Assembly (NCBI RefSeq): GCF_019029495.1
Contig: NZ_JAERQM010000003.1
Location: forward strand, 186,001-250,000
Origin: Falsiroseomonas oleicola
GTDB lineage: Bacteria > Pseudomonadota > Alphaproteobacteria > Acetobacterales > Acetobacteraceae
Length of the DNA: 64,000 nucleotides
Direction of reading: 5' to 3'
The translations under genes and the position numbers were made by a program. Every line of letters starts with the position of its first letter. Within the stretch, counting starts at the first letter, position 1. The notes beneath the pieces are model-generated. The model did not search any database and was not told the DNA's origin. It saw only the letters and a program-made list of their open reading frames with translations. Below, piece by piece: positions 26,728-35,030 of this stretch.

Positions 26728-27879
26728 TCAGGGATCGGTGATGGTGCCAGCATTGCTGACGAAGGGGCTCCGCTCGAATTTCTCAACGTGGCCATAGTCG
26801 CGGACCATTGAAGGCGAACCGAACGCGGCGTCATGTGCAAACGTGCCGTAACATGCTGCGGTGTAGACACGGCGCCCCATCGGCAAAGGCGCGTACCTTG
26901 GTTCATGGGGATAGGCATAATCATTGACCGAATTCGGTTGATTTTCTTTGAAGCCGAATCCGTGCGCGAGCTCGTGGATCACAATGCTTATCTTGAGTTG
27001 ATCCGAAAGCTGCGACCATAGTGGGTAAAGAGTGACCCAGCCGCCGACAGGAACTCCGGGCAGGATTGTCCAGGCAGATGCCCAATACATGGCTGCTGCC
27101 GCATTTGGCCCTTGTAATGCCTTTGAGCCCACAAAAAACCCGCGCATGGGCGCCTGAGCTATTCGGGTCGCAAGGTTGTTCTGTGCGAGCACGAAGATGC
27201 CGTAGATGAAGTCTATATAGACGTTTAGTGGATCTGCTGATTCTTTTCGTTCGGTGAAGTGTTTCGCGACCAGCGATAGGGCTTGTCGGTTCTCGGGTGT
27301 GTCGCGCTTGAGGCGGAGCAAGTCGCGAGCTTGATCGACAATGCGCACTGCCTTGGCCGCAACGGCGAGCGTCCGCGGCAAAAGAGTGAAGGCCGCATTA
27401 GCGCGTTCTTCGTCCTCATTGGTTGCTATCAGAGGCGGCGGCAGCAGCGGAATTTGGTCAATAGGATTGGGGATATCGCGAATCAGCGTGCTGCGAACGG
27501 GCATGCTGATACTATTATTTAGACCGAAAAATGAAGTGGCGATTCGGCTCTCATAAGCCAGCGCCCGAATTGTTGGACGCCCGGGCGAAATTACTCCGTC
27601 GGAGGCCCCGAAGCGATCCGCCTGATAAGCCTTTATCGCGTTCAGAGTTCGCGGCCCAAACCGTCCATCGGTCACAAGTCCAGACGCCATTGGCTGGCGG
27701 CGCGGCATACGTCCACAACAGTTCAGCAGAGCTTGTACTAAGCGAACATCTGCGCTCAAGTTCGCCTTGCCTAGTCCGACGCGCTGCTTCATGTAGCCGG
27801 CGCTAAGGTCCGGTAATTCCACCATGGTCCCGCCCCGAAGGGACCGGACACGTAAAGTCGGAATCATAAGCGCCATCAT
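26728..27879 (-). CDS. Peptidoglycan-binding protein with HExxH zinc site
   Basis: A 383-aa protein with two modules. Residues of about 30-105 look like a PG_binding_1 domain (SADVRLVQALLNCCGRMP, GRFGPRTLNAIKAYQADRF). The C-terminal module has IVIHELAHGFGFKENQPN, a HExxH metalloprotease motif with a downstream YPHEPRYAP segment and the AACYGTFAHDAAF block, as in Lys-specific or M35-like endopeptidases. There is no signal peptide. Two adjacent ATG codons are preceded by AAGAGG. It may be an endolysin-like or cell-wall-targeting protease, or an exported effector. It is opposite in orientation to the replication genes. Confidence 0.7.
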   Translation of the reverse strand: MMALMIPTLRVRSLRGGTMVELPDLSAGYMKQRVGLGKANLSADVRLVQALLNCCGRMPRRQPMASGLVTDGRFGPRTLNAIKAYQADRFGASDGVISPGRPTIRALAYESRIATSFFGLNNSISMPVRSTLIRDIPNPIDQIPLLPPPLIATNEDEERANAAFTLLPRTLAVAAKAVRIVDQARDLLRLKRDTPENRQALSLVAKHFTERKESADPLNVYIDFIYGIFVLAQNNLATRIAQAPMRGFFVGSKALQGPNAAAAMYWASAWTILPGVPVGGWVTLYPLWSQLSDQLKISIVIHELAHGFGFKENQPNSVNDYAYPHEPRYAPLPMGRRVYTAACYGTFAHDAAFGSPSMVRDYGHVEKFERSPFVSNAGTITDP

Positions 27880-28079
27880 TACCTCTTCAGCCGCAAGAAC
27901 AGCCAGTGACGTGAAGGCGAACGGTCCATCAGCGGTGAGGCAGTATACGCGTATCGTCGAATATTGGGCCGAGACACAAGCTTCTCGCTTGTGTCAGCCT
28001 AAGACTTCTTGTCCCGCGTTGCGATTTCAGAGGATTGCATTGTGTTTCACCGGCGTGGCAGCTTCTGCCCTCCGCTCAG

Positions 28080-28169
28080 TCAAGCTCGGTAGATCGTTTC
28101 CCGAGCGACAACCAGCTCGCGCTCCTTCTGCGCCATCGCCGCGTAGATCAGGCGCATCAGTTCGGTGGT
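28080..28169 (-). pseudogene. Fragment of a serine resolvase
   Basis: About 28 codons that read ELMRLIYAAMAQKERELVVA and end in a stop. They are nearly identical to the corresponding block of the complete resolvase at about 29.8 kb (MLRIYAAMAQKERELISE). Only the E-helix region is left. This is the only content I can support in the 416-bp stretch 27880-28295, together with the promoter and ribosome site of the following gene. Confidence 0.6.
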
Positions 28170-28295
28170 AGATCGGGACGCTCCGGGCGATCACGCTGCA
28201 CTGAAATCTTTCCGGAATGCGGAACATGGCCAGAACGCGGTTCGCCGAACCGCGTCTTCACCCTAGGATTCGTGTTCGGGAGGAGCCGGACCGCC

Positions 28296-29264
28296 ATGAT
28301 CCTGTCAAGACGACACCTGCTAGGCGTCGGCGCCGGCCTCTCCACGCCGGCGCTCGCGCAACCCACCTGGCCGCGCGGGCCGGTCCGCCTCGTCGCCCCC
28401 TACGCGCCAGGCGGTACCGTGGACGCTGTTTGCCGCCTGGTGCAGCCCGGCCTGCAAAGCGAACTCGGTGTGCCGGTGGTGGTTGAGAACCGGCCGGGCG
28501 CCGGCGGGACGATGGGCACAGCCGCCGTAGCGCGCTCAGCGCCGGATGGGCAGACGTTCGTGCTGGTGTTCGACAGCCATGTTACCAACCCAGCACTAAT
28601 GCCAAACCGCGGCTTCGATTCCGCGCGTGACCTGGCGCCGGTCACCCTGATCGGCACAACACCGATGCTGGTGGTCACCCCGGCGCCACGCCGCTGGCAG
28701 AGCCTTCCCGAGGTCTTCGAGGCGGCGAAACGCTCAGAGCCCGAAGCCATCTCCTGCGCGTCCAACGGCAACGGTACGCTGACGCACCTCGTGCTCGCGC
28801 AGATACAGAAGGCGCTCGGCGTGAGCTTTCTGCACGTACCCTACAGTGGGGGCGGACCGCTGGCGACGGCCGCGGCGTCCAACCAGACGGACCTTGCCCT
28901 GGGGGCAGCGGCGCTCTCCGGCCATGTCGCCACGGGCCTGGTGCGCGCGCTCGCCCAGACTGGCGCCGAGCGTTCCGGCAAGTATCCGAATCTGGTGACG
29001 CTGGCGGAATGCGGTGTGCCGGGGATCAACGCGGTGTCCTTCACCGGCGTGCTGGCGCCGATTGCCACCCCTGAGCCGATCCTGCGCCAGTTCCGCGCAG
29101 CGCTGGTAAAGGTAGTCGAGCAGCCGACCATCAGTCAGCGGCTGCGCGACGGCCTCGGCTTCGACTTGCTGATGTCGGAGCCCGCCGCCTTCGGTCGGTT
29201 CATCGACGTGCAGACCGAGACCTGGGCGCGCGTGGTGCGCGAAAACAGGGTCAGGATCGATTAA
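28296..29264 (+). CDS. TTT/Bug-type solute-binding protein
   Basis: A 322-aa periplasmic tripartite-tricarboxylate-transporter substrate-binding protein. It starts with a twin-arginine-like leader (SRRHLLGVGAGLSTPALAQ). Family motifs are VRLVAPYAPGGTVDAVCR, VVVENRPGAGGTMGTAAVAR, LTHLVLAQIQKALG followed by FLHVPYSGGGPLATA, and TLAECGVPG. A GGAGG-like site stands before the ATG. The membrane partners tctA and tctB are absent, as is common for this large family in Acetobacteraceae-like bacteria. It is metabolic cargo on the element; the ligand is unknown. Confidence 0.9.
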   Translation: MILSRRHLLGVGAGLSTPALAQPTWPRGPVRLVAPYAPGGTVDAVCRLVQPGLQSELGVPVVVENRPGAGGTMGTAAVARSAPDGQTFVLVFDSHVTNPALMPNRGFDSARDLAPVTLIGTTPMLVVTPAPRRWQSLPEVFEAAKRSEPEAISCASNGNGTLTHLVLAQIQKALGVSFLHVPYSGGGPLATAAASNQTDLALGAAALSGHVATGLVRALAQTGAERSGKYPNLVTLAECGVPGINAVSFTGVLAPIATPEPILRQFRAALVKVVEQPTISQRLRDGLGFDLLMSEPAAFGRFIDVQTETWARVVRENRVRID

Positions 29265-29486
29265 CGTGGCCGGAATGTGCCCTGTGCAACGCGAGCGGCT
29301 GACCAGGTTCACGCAGATCGCGAGCCATCGTCCGGTCGCTTGGCGAGAAACCTGAGATGTAGAAGTTGGACATGTTCTGACTGACGCTTGATCCGATTGG
29401 GCCGCTGGGCGTCATGCATATCGAGATCGTCAGCCGGACGCGAACTGGTGCGAGATCGGCCTCGCCTGACTCTATAGCCGGTCCGA

Positions 29487-30194
29487 TTAGGTTGAGTTTT
29501 CGAACGCTCGTGCTAGCACCCTTGCCACTGTAGTGTGAGTCCAAATCGGCCCGCCACGCGGCGTTGGCACCCCGCGTTCCGTCAGCGCCCGCGCCAGCGC
29601 CTGATGGCTGGCAGCTCCGCCGGTCCGTGATGTCTCCACCTCAAGGGCCAGTCGATGCGCCGCCTGTTCCGCCGTCTTGCGGCGCGCCAGGGCCGCCGCA
29701 CTGCTGTCAGGACCTGCTGCGGGTCGGTAGCCGCGGTCGCCGCCCAGCACCGCCCCACGCGCCTTGGCGGCCGCCAGGGCCGCCCTGGTGCGCTCGCTGA
29801 TCAGTTCCCGCTCCTTCTGTGCCATCGCCGCGTAGATCCGCAGCATCAGCTCGTCCGCGCCCGGCATGTCGGCCGCGCGGATCGCGTGGCCGTCTTCCAG
29901 CAGCTGCGACAGCGTGTGGGCGCGGCGGGTGATACGGTCGAGCCGCGCAGCCACCAGCACGGCCCCAAGCTGCCGGCACCGCGCCAGTGCAGCCTGAAAG
30001 CCTGGCCGACGATCGTCCTTGCCGCTGGCGATGTCGGAGAATTCCGCCACCAGCGTCCACCCCTGCCCTGCCACGAAGGCGCGCACGCTGGCCTGCTGCG
30101 CATCCAGGCCAAGCCCACTCTGCCCCTGCTCAGCGGTCGAGACCCGGTAGAGGCCGACCGCAAGGCGCGAAGCGGCGTGTTGGGTCGCCCACAT
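29487..30194 (-). CDS. Serine resolvase/invertase
   Basis: A 235-aa small serine recombinase. The catalytic serine is in GLYRVSTAEQGQSGLGL; the other sites are FSDIASGKDDRRPGFQAAL and LVAARLDRITRRAHTLSQLL. The E-helix block YAAMAQKERELISERTRAAL and a C-terminal HTH (SHQALARALTERGVPTPRGG) complete it. It is preceded by the DUF3489 gene with a TGATG overlap, so the two form a unit. It is the second, unrelated-sized recombinase in the island and suggests an independent insertion event. Confidence 0.9.
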   Translation of the reverse strand: MWATQHAASRLAVGLYRVSTAEQGQSGLGLDAQQASVRAFVAGQGWTLVAEFSDIASGKDDRRPGFQAALARCRQLGAVLVAARLDRITRRAHTLSQLLEDGHAIRAADMPGADELMLRIYAAMAQKERELISERTRAALAAAKARGAVLGGDRGYRPAAGPDSSAAALARRKTAEQAAHRLALEVETSRTGGAASHQALARALTERGVPTPRGGPIWTHTTVARVLARAFENST

Positions 30195-30973
30195 CAGGCC
30201 GCCACCACAGCGATCTGGTAGATGCTGTAGCTGCCGCGCGCGCCGGTTTTGTTCGGGCCAACCTGCCGCACACGCTCCAGCACCGTCACCTCAATGCCGT
30301 GCCGGGACCGGAGGCCAGCGAAGAACCCGCGGACCGTGTGCGGCGCCCAGCCGGTGGCCTCCACCACCTGGGGCACGGTCGCGCCCTCGGGCCGGCGCAG
30401 CAGCGCCAGCACCGCCGCCTGCTTCGTGCCTTCGCGTGGCTTACGAGGGGCGCCGGCTGCTAGCGGTGCGCGCGCCGTTCGACCCGCCAGGATTCCGCAC
30501 AAGGTCGTCAACGGAGCCTCGAGCGGCAGCGATGCTTCCCAGGCGGCAATCACCGCAGCAGCGGCGGCGCGCAGGGTGGTCCGGCTCGGGCTCGCGGCCT
30601 GAGGCATGGATGCCGCCTCGGGGCCCTGGCCCGGGCTGTCGGCGCTGCCGCAGGCCGTGGCTTCGATCTGCGCAGCCTCGGGGGCCACGGGCGCCACGTC
30701 GGTCTCCTGGCTCGTCTGAACGAGCTCCAGGCCGATGGCGGTCAAGCCAGCGTTGGTAATACGGAGCGCGATCCAGGCATCCGCCTCGTCCTGGCGCCAG
30801 CCGCGCCCGACATGCTCCGGCAGCGCGGCCAGCTCCGCCAGCAGCCCACCTCTGAGCATGCTACGGAAGACGGCGTTGCGTGCTGCTGCGGGGATCTTTG
30901 GCAGCGGGGCAAGTCCCGCCTCGTGCTGCGCAGCCTCGCGCAGGATCTGGCACTGGGTGTCGGACAGCGTCAT
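30194..30973 (-). CDS. DUF3489 protein
   Basis: A 259-aa protein. The conserved C-terminal DUF3489 part (REGTKQAAVLALLRRPEGAT, then VPQVVEATGWAPHTVRGFFA) is a winged-helix-like DNA-binding fold, and the N-terminal half (LSDTQCQILREAAQHEAG, WRQDEADAWIALRITNAGL) is also family-like. The start is the ATG at 30973. It overlaps the resolvase by one base and probably helps to regulate or target that enzyme. Confidence 0.8.
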   Translation of the reverse strand: MTLSDTQCQILREAAQHEAGLAPLPKIPAAARNAVFRSMLRGGLLAELAALPEHVGRGWRQDEADAWIALRITNAGLTAIGLELVQTSQETDVAPVAPEAAQIEATACGSADSPGQGPEAASMPQAASPSRTTLRAAAAAVIAAWEASLPLEAPLTTLCGILAGRTARAPLAAGAPRKPREGTKQAAVLALLRRPEGATVPQVVEATGWAPHTVRGFFAGLRSRHGIEVTVLERVRQVGPNKTGARGSYSIYQIAVVAA

Positions 30974-31279
30974 GGTGGTGGTCTCCGGCGGCGGGCGCCG
31001 AGGATCGGCCCCTACCACCACGCGCCCCGTTGGGATGAACCGGCCGGGGCGTGAGCAACGCTTCGCTCTGGAGCCGATCGAAGCCAAGCGCCTTCTGCAA
31101 AACGTGCTGCCGCCTCCCAGACGGCCACCGCGGCAGCACGCTAGGTACAGAGCCTACCAAGCCTGCCCACCCCGGGGGCTTCAAATTCCTATCTCAACCC
31201 CCTGGCTTGCCCTGCAAATTGCACTCGGGGCGTCAGCATCTGCGTTAAGGCGAATGCCGAGATGGATGTCTCGCCAGCC
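30974..31279. other. 306-bp gap, nothing recognised
   Basis: GC-rich sequence between the DUF3489 and MerR genes, both of which are on the minus strand. No credible frame, no strong hairpin, and no RNA gene was seen. Confidence 0.4.
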
Positions 31280-31693
31280 TCAAACGTCGAAGGAAGCCAA
31301 GATGGGGCATGGCCCGGTACTTCCCTCGGCGCACTCCCTCGCCAGTCGTCGTAGGGCGTCCCGTGCACGCTGGAGGTCGGCGATCTTGTCGTCGAGCGCC
31401 TTGATGCGGGTCGTGGCAAGCTTGCGAGCACGGCTGCGGTCCTCGCCGGCATCGAGATCCAGAAGCTCCCTGATCACCTCCAGGGTAAAGCCAGCCGTCT
31501 GCGCCTGCCTGATGAACCGCAGGCGGCGTAAATCGGTTTCATCGTAGTGCCGGATGCCGCCACCTCGTACCGGCGTCCTGAGCAGGTGTTTCCGCTGGTA
31601 GAAGCGGATTGTCTCGACGCCCACGCTGCCGGCGGTGGCAAGCTCGCCGATCGTCATGGATCCAACCATTTCGGGCATGCCGCGGGTAAGCAT
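31280..31693 (-). CDS. MerR-family regulator
   Basis: A 137-aa MerR protein. The winged HTH is canonical: MTIGELATAGSVGVETIRFY, QRKHLLRTP, GIRHYDETDLRRLRFIRQAQ and TAGFTLEVIRELLDL, followed by the dimerising coiled coil (RIKALDDKIADLQRARDALR). Near the C-terminus is TGPCPIL, with one cysteine that could bind metal or sense redox, although the usual mercury-binding cysteine spacing is incomplete. An AAGAGG site precedes the ATG at 31693. It is divergent from the glutaredoxin-MauE gene, which it very probably controls through the dyad promoter between them. Confidence 0.88.
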   Translation of the reverse strand: MLTRGMPEMVGSMTIGELATAGSVGVETIRFYQRKHLLRTPVRGGGIRHYDETDLRRLRFIRQAQTAGFTLEVIRELLDLDAGEDRSRARKLATTRIKALDDKIADLQRARDALRRLARECAEGSTGPCPILASFDV

Positions 31694-31702
31694 TTTCGCC
31701 TC

Positions 31703-31734
31703 TTGACCCCGTACTATGGTACGGAACCTATATT
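31703..31734 (+). promoter_or_regulatory. MerR-type promoter with 19-20 bp spacer
   Basis: The -35 TTGACC (31703-31708) is separated from a -10-like CTATAT/TATATT by 19 or 20 bp, longer than normal. The spacer contains the exact dyad CCGTAC-TATG-GTACGG (31709-31724). A stretched spacer with a central dyad is the hallmark of MerR-activated promoters, where bound regulator untwists the DNA. It reads toward the glutaredoxin-MauE gene, whose ATG is about 30 bp beyond the -10. Confidence 0.8.
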
Positions 31735-31764
31735 CAGGCCGACCGTTTTTCAAGGAGACCCAGC

Positions 31765-32577
31765 ATGTCGGCTACAACCCTCCCTTCCGCCGCATCGAGC
31801 AGCCCCAAATTGCCGAAGAAGGCGGCCATCCACCGCATGGTGATGCCGCAGCACACCTGCCCCTATGGCCTCAAGGTGAAGGATCTGCTTGAGCGGTCCG
31901 GCTACGAGGTGGAGGACCACCACCTCACCACGCGCGAACAGACCGACGCCTTCAAGGAACAGCATGACGTGGCGACAACGCCCCAGGTCTATATCGGGGC
32001 CGAGCGCGTCGGCGGCTACGACGACGTTCTCAGGTTCCTCGGAAAGCCTGTCGCGGATCCGAAGGCGACCAGCTACCGGCCAGTCGTCGCGCTGTTCGCA
32101 ATGACCGCGCTGATGGCGATGGCGGCGAGCCATGCCGTGACGGGCAACCCCTTCACCATGCGCGCGGCGGAGTGGTTCATCGGCTTCTCTATGGTCGTGC
32201 TGGCGCTGCTGAAGTTCCAGAACATCGAGAGCTTCTCGACGATGTTCCTGAACTACGACCTGCTCGCCAAGCGGTGGGTGCCCTACTCCTACATTTACCC
32301 CTTTGCGGAGGGCCTGGCGGGGGTGCTGATGGTTGCGGGTGCGCTCACCTGGCTATCGGTGCCGGTTGCACTCTTCATCGGCACCATCGGCGCGGTCTCG
32401 GTGTTCAAGGCCGTCTACATCGACCGGCGCGAGCTCAAATGCGCCTGTGTCGGCGGGTCGAGCAACGTTCCCCTCGGCTTCATCTCGCTGACCGAAAACC
32501 TGATGATGATCGCCATGGCGGTGTGGATGACGCTTGCCGCATTCGGATTGGTGACCGGCGCGGGCCACGCGATGTAA
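31765..32577 (+). CDS. Glutaredoxin-MauE membrane fusion protein
   Basis: A 270-aa protein with two parts. Residues of about 20-95 are a glutaredoxin fold: MPQHTCPYGLKVKDLLERSG, with the active-site-like CPYG lacking the second cysteine, and ATTPQVYIGAERVGGYDD. Residues of about 105-265 are a four-helix MauE/DoxX-type membrane domain with YPFAEGLAGVLMVAGALTWL, KAVYIDRRELKCACVGGSS and VPLGFISLTENLMM. AAGGAG is 8-9 bp before the ATG. The MerR promoter suggests induction by a metal or electrophile. It probably moves thiol redox equivalents across the membrane. The CACVG in the last loop could interact with the glutaredoxin. Confidence 0.8.
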   Translation: MSATTLPSAASSSPKLPKKAAIHRMVMPQHTCPYGLKVKDLLERSGYEVEDHHLTTREQTDAFKEQHDVATTPQVYIGAERVGGYDDVLRFLGKPVADPKATSYRPVVALFAMTALMAMAASHAVTGNPFTMRAAEWFIGFSMVVLALLKFQNIESFSTMFLNYDLLAKRWVPYSYIYPFAEGLAGVLMVAGALTWLSVPVALFIGTIGAVSVFKAVYIDRRELKCACVGGSSNVPLGFISLTENLMMIAMAVWMTLAAFGLVTGAGHAM

Positions 32578-32776
32578 TGCGCTGCTCCGACTACACGGCG
32601 ACGGCCAGTCGCTGCGGCAATGCGGTGATCAACCGGCACCGTGCGCCGGCGTCGCGGTTACAGCGGTTCCGGGCCGGCGTCCCTAACACCCGCTCGGCTG
32701 CGTTTCCGCAGTCGGCGACGGAGGTCGGCGGGGAGGGCTGATCACCATCGCCACCTCGACCACCACCGCGACCTTC

Positions 32777-33136
32777 ATGCCGGATTTCTGCTTCAACGGG
32801 CTGCCGGAGGCGGCACCCGCGGTGCTGAATGACACGCCGTTGCTGACGGGGGCGCTGTTCGGCTCAGGGCGGCGGGAATTCGCCGCGGAGGTGTCCTGGG
32901 ACCTGCCGAGCCTGGCACCGGGGCCCACGGCGCTTCTCGACGTCACGGTGAACGGGGCGCGGGCCGGCGACCTGGCACAGGCATCGCTGGTGTCGTCGAC
33001 GCGGTTCATCGAGTTCGACGCTGCCGTGTGGTCGAACAACACGGTGAGGGTGATGGCGCGGAACATCTCTGTGGCCACGTTCGATCTGGCCGCAGCGACG
33101 CTGTCGGTGTGGGTGGCGAAGCGGCGGGTGCCGTGA
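32777..33136 (+). CDS. Small phage-like protein
   Basis: A 119-aa beta-rich protein with short repeated hydrophobic strands (ALLDVTVNGARAGDLAQASL, FDLAAATLSVWVAKRRV). It resembles phage- or tail-associated hypothetical proteins that share the ARAGDLAQAS-like motif. The start is the first ATG; codons before it have no alternative. The 200 bp before it (32578-32776) have no gene. Whether it belongs to the element or is a leftover of a tail module is unclear. Confidence 0.5.
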   Translation: MPDFCFNGLPEAAPAVLNDTPLLTGALFGSGRREFAAEVSWDLPSLAPGPTALLDVTVNGARAGDLAQASLVSSTRFIEFDAAVWSNNTVRVMARNISVATFDLAAATLSVWVAKRRVP

Positions 33137-33470
33137 GCGGAGCGCCCGGGATCCGCCCCTGCACCGCAATGAGGCATGTGCTACTCAGCGCATCGGACTT
33201 GAGGCCTGCTGAAGTCGACCGCGAGACGCCTTGGTGCAATGATACGTATCGGGCCCATGGCTCTTGATCAGCCGAAGTCCCGCAGATGCCCAGCCATTCA
33301 GCCATTGCCCTGCAATCCCATCCGAAGCGGCCGCCGGGACGCGCTCGAGAGACCACCTTGAATGCTCCGCGGGCTGCGTTATTCCGGGGCGGCGTGCCAA
33401 ATGACCTTGAAAAGCAGGGCTTCTATTAGGAAACTGGGTACAGGCGAATGAATTCGGCAGAGCGGGGCCA
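33137..33470. other. 334-bp gap before the defence operon
   Basis: No convincing gene. It should contain the promoter of the GHKL-ATPase operon. The sequence becomes noticeably less GC-rich toward 33420. Confidence 0.5.
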
Positions 33471-35027
33471 ATGACGAAGAGTATAGATGAAGATTATTCG
33501 ATCGTCGCCTTGGACAAATTCATCCAGGCGACCCGTGACTCCGGTTACAAAGGCACATCCAGCGCGGTCGCAGAACTAATCGACAACTCGCTTCAAGCTG
33601 GGGCGACCGAAATTGCCGTGTCCATCAGTGTGGACGAGACAGGCGAGGAGCATCCCCTGGTCCTGTCCGTTGTTGACAATGGATCAGGAATGGACGCCCG
33701 AACGCTGCGGACCGCACTGCGCTTTGGCGGCAGTTCGCGGTTCAATGATCGGAACGGTCTCGGACGCTACGGCATGGGGCTGCCGAACAGTTCGCTCAGT
33801 CAGGCGAAGCGCGTCACGGTTCACACGTGGCGATCACGCAGAGGCCAAGTCCTCAGTTCATATCTCGACATCGATGAGATCGCGAGCGGTGCGATCACAG
33901 CGGTGCCTGAGCCGAGGGTCGTGCCCCGGCCAACGTTCATCAACGGCCACGCGAGCGGCACCGCGGTCACCTGGTCCCGCTGCGACCGTCTGGATAACCG
34001 CCGCATATCGACGCTGACCAGACGGCTCCTGGTCTCCCTCGGACGTCGCTTCCGGCACTTTCTCTGGGGCGGAGTGTCGTTGACGATCAATGCAGATCCC
34101 GTCGAACCGGTCGATCCCCTCTATCTATGTCCGAGCAGCCGATTCTCCGGCGCAACGCAGTTTGGGGATGAACTGGTCATTGAAGTCGCAGCCAGGTCTG
34201 ACGACCGGACGACAACCGGTAGCGTGCGTATCCGCTTTTCGGAACTCCCCGTTGAGGCGTGGTCGAAACTCGGGAACGATGAGAAGCGACTTCGGGGCAT
34301 CGCCAAGGGCGCTGGCGTGTCGGTCGTCCGAGCGGGCCGCGAGGTCGACTACGGCTGGTTATTCCTGAACGGCAAGCGGCGCGAGAACTATGATGATTGG
34401 TGGCGCTGCGAGGTGAATTTCGATCCGGTGCTCGACGAAGCTTTCGGAATTACGCACAGCAAACAGCAGATTCGCCCGATGCCGCACCTAGTTGAGGCCA
34501 TCGCGCCCGACATCGAAGCAATTGCCAGGGCGCTCAATGCTCGGGCACGAAAGGCGCATCTCGCTGTCAAAACCGCCGAGCGGTTCAGCGCATCCGAAGG
34601 ACGGGCAAGCGAGAAGGACGTGATGCTCCCTCCGCTGCCACAGCGGCGCAGGCCTCGTGACGAGCAGGTCCTAGGCGGTCTCGGGAAGAATCTGCCGCCG
34701 GCTGCTGACGCGGGCGAGGCGCACCGCAAGACAGAGTACCGAATTCTTGCAAAGTCGCTCAGCGAGACGCTCTTTTTTAACTACGCCCGCGACGACGGGC
34801 GATTCGTGCTGGTCCTCAATCCGGAGCACCCGTTCTACAAGATCATCTACAAGCCTTTGCTCGACGCAGACACCCCGGCCGAGGCGACCCTACGAGGACA
34901 CCTCGATCTCCTCCTCCTCGCCATTGCGCGAACCGAGGCGCTCCTTGAGAAGGAAACAGATATCAAGGTCGCTGAGTACATTCGGAAGGGTTGGAGCGAT
35001 ACGTTAGCAACCCTCCTTGACGGCTAA
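33471..35027 (+). CDS. GHKL (HSP90/MutL-like) ATPase
   Basis: A 518-aa protein whose N-terminal 200 residues are a GHKL ATPase. The N-box is SSAVAELIDNSLQAGATEI (catalytic E35, Mg ligand N39), the G1 box is VVDNGSGMDA (residues 68-77) and the G2 box GLGRYGMGLPNSSLS (97-110). After a transducer-like part (SVVRAGREVDYGWLFLNGKR, then a QQIRP segment, about residues 325-340, that resembles a MORC/MutL switch lysine region), the C-terminal third is helical (AEATLRGHLDLLLLAIART). Such ATPases act as DNA-clamp switches in MORC, MutL and some defence proteins. It is first in a plus-strand run and only 3 bp precede the next ATG, so the two are probably co-translated. Confidence 0.85.
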   Translation: MTKSIDEDYSIVALDKFIQATRDSGYKGTSSAVAELIDNSLQAGATEIAVSISVDETGEEHPLVLSVVDNGSGMDARTLRTALRFGGSSRFNDRNGLGRYGMGLPNSSLSQAKRVTVHTWRSRRGQVLSSYLDIDEIASGAITAVPEPRVVPRPTFINGHASGTAVTWSRCDRLDNRRISTLTRRLLVSLGRRFRHFLWGGVSLTINADPVEPVDPLYLCPSSRFSGATQFGDELVIEVAARSDDRTTTGSVRIRFSELPVEAWSKLGNDEKRLRGIAKGAGVSVVRAGREVDYGWLFLNGKRRENYDDWWRCEVNFDPVLDEAFGITHSKQQIRPMPHLVEAIAPDIEAIARALNARARKAHLAVKTAERFSASEGRASEKDVMLPPLPQRRRPRDEQVLGGLGKNLPPAADAGEAHRKTEYRILAKSLSETLFFNYARDDGRFVLVLNPEHPFYKIIYKPLLDADTPAEATLRGHLDLLLLAIARTEALLEKETDIKVAEYIRKGWSDTLATLLDG

Positions 35028-35030
35028 CCG

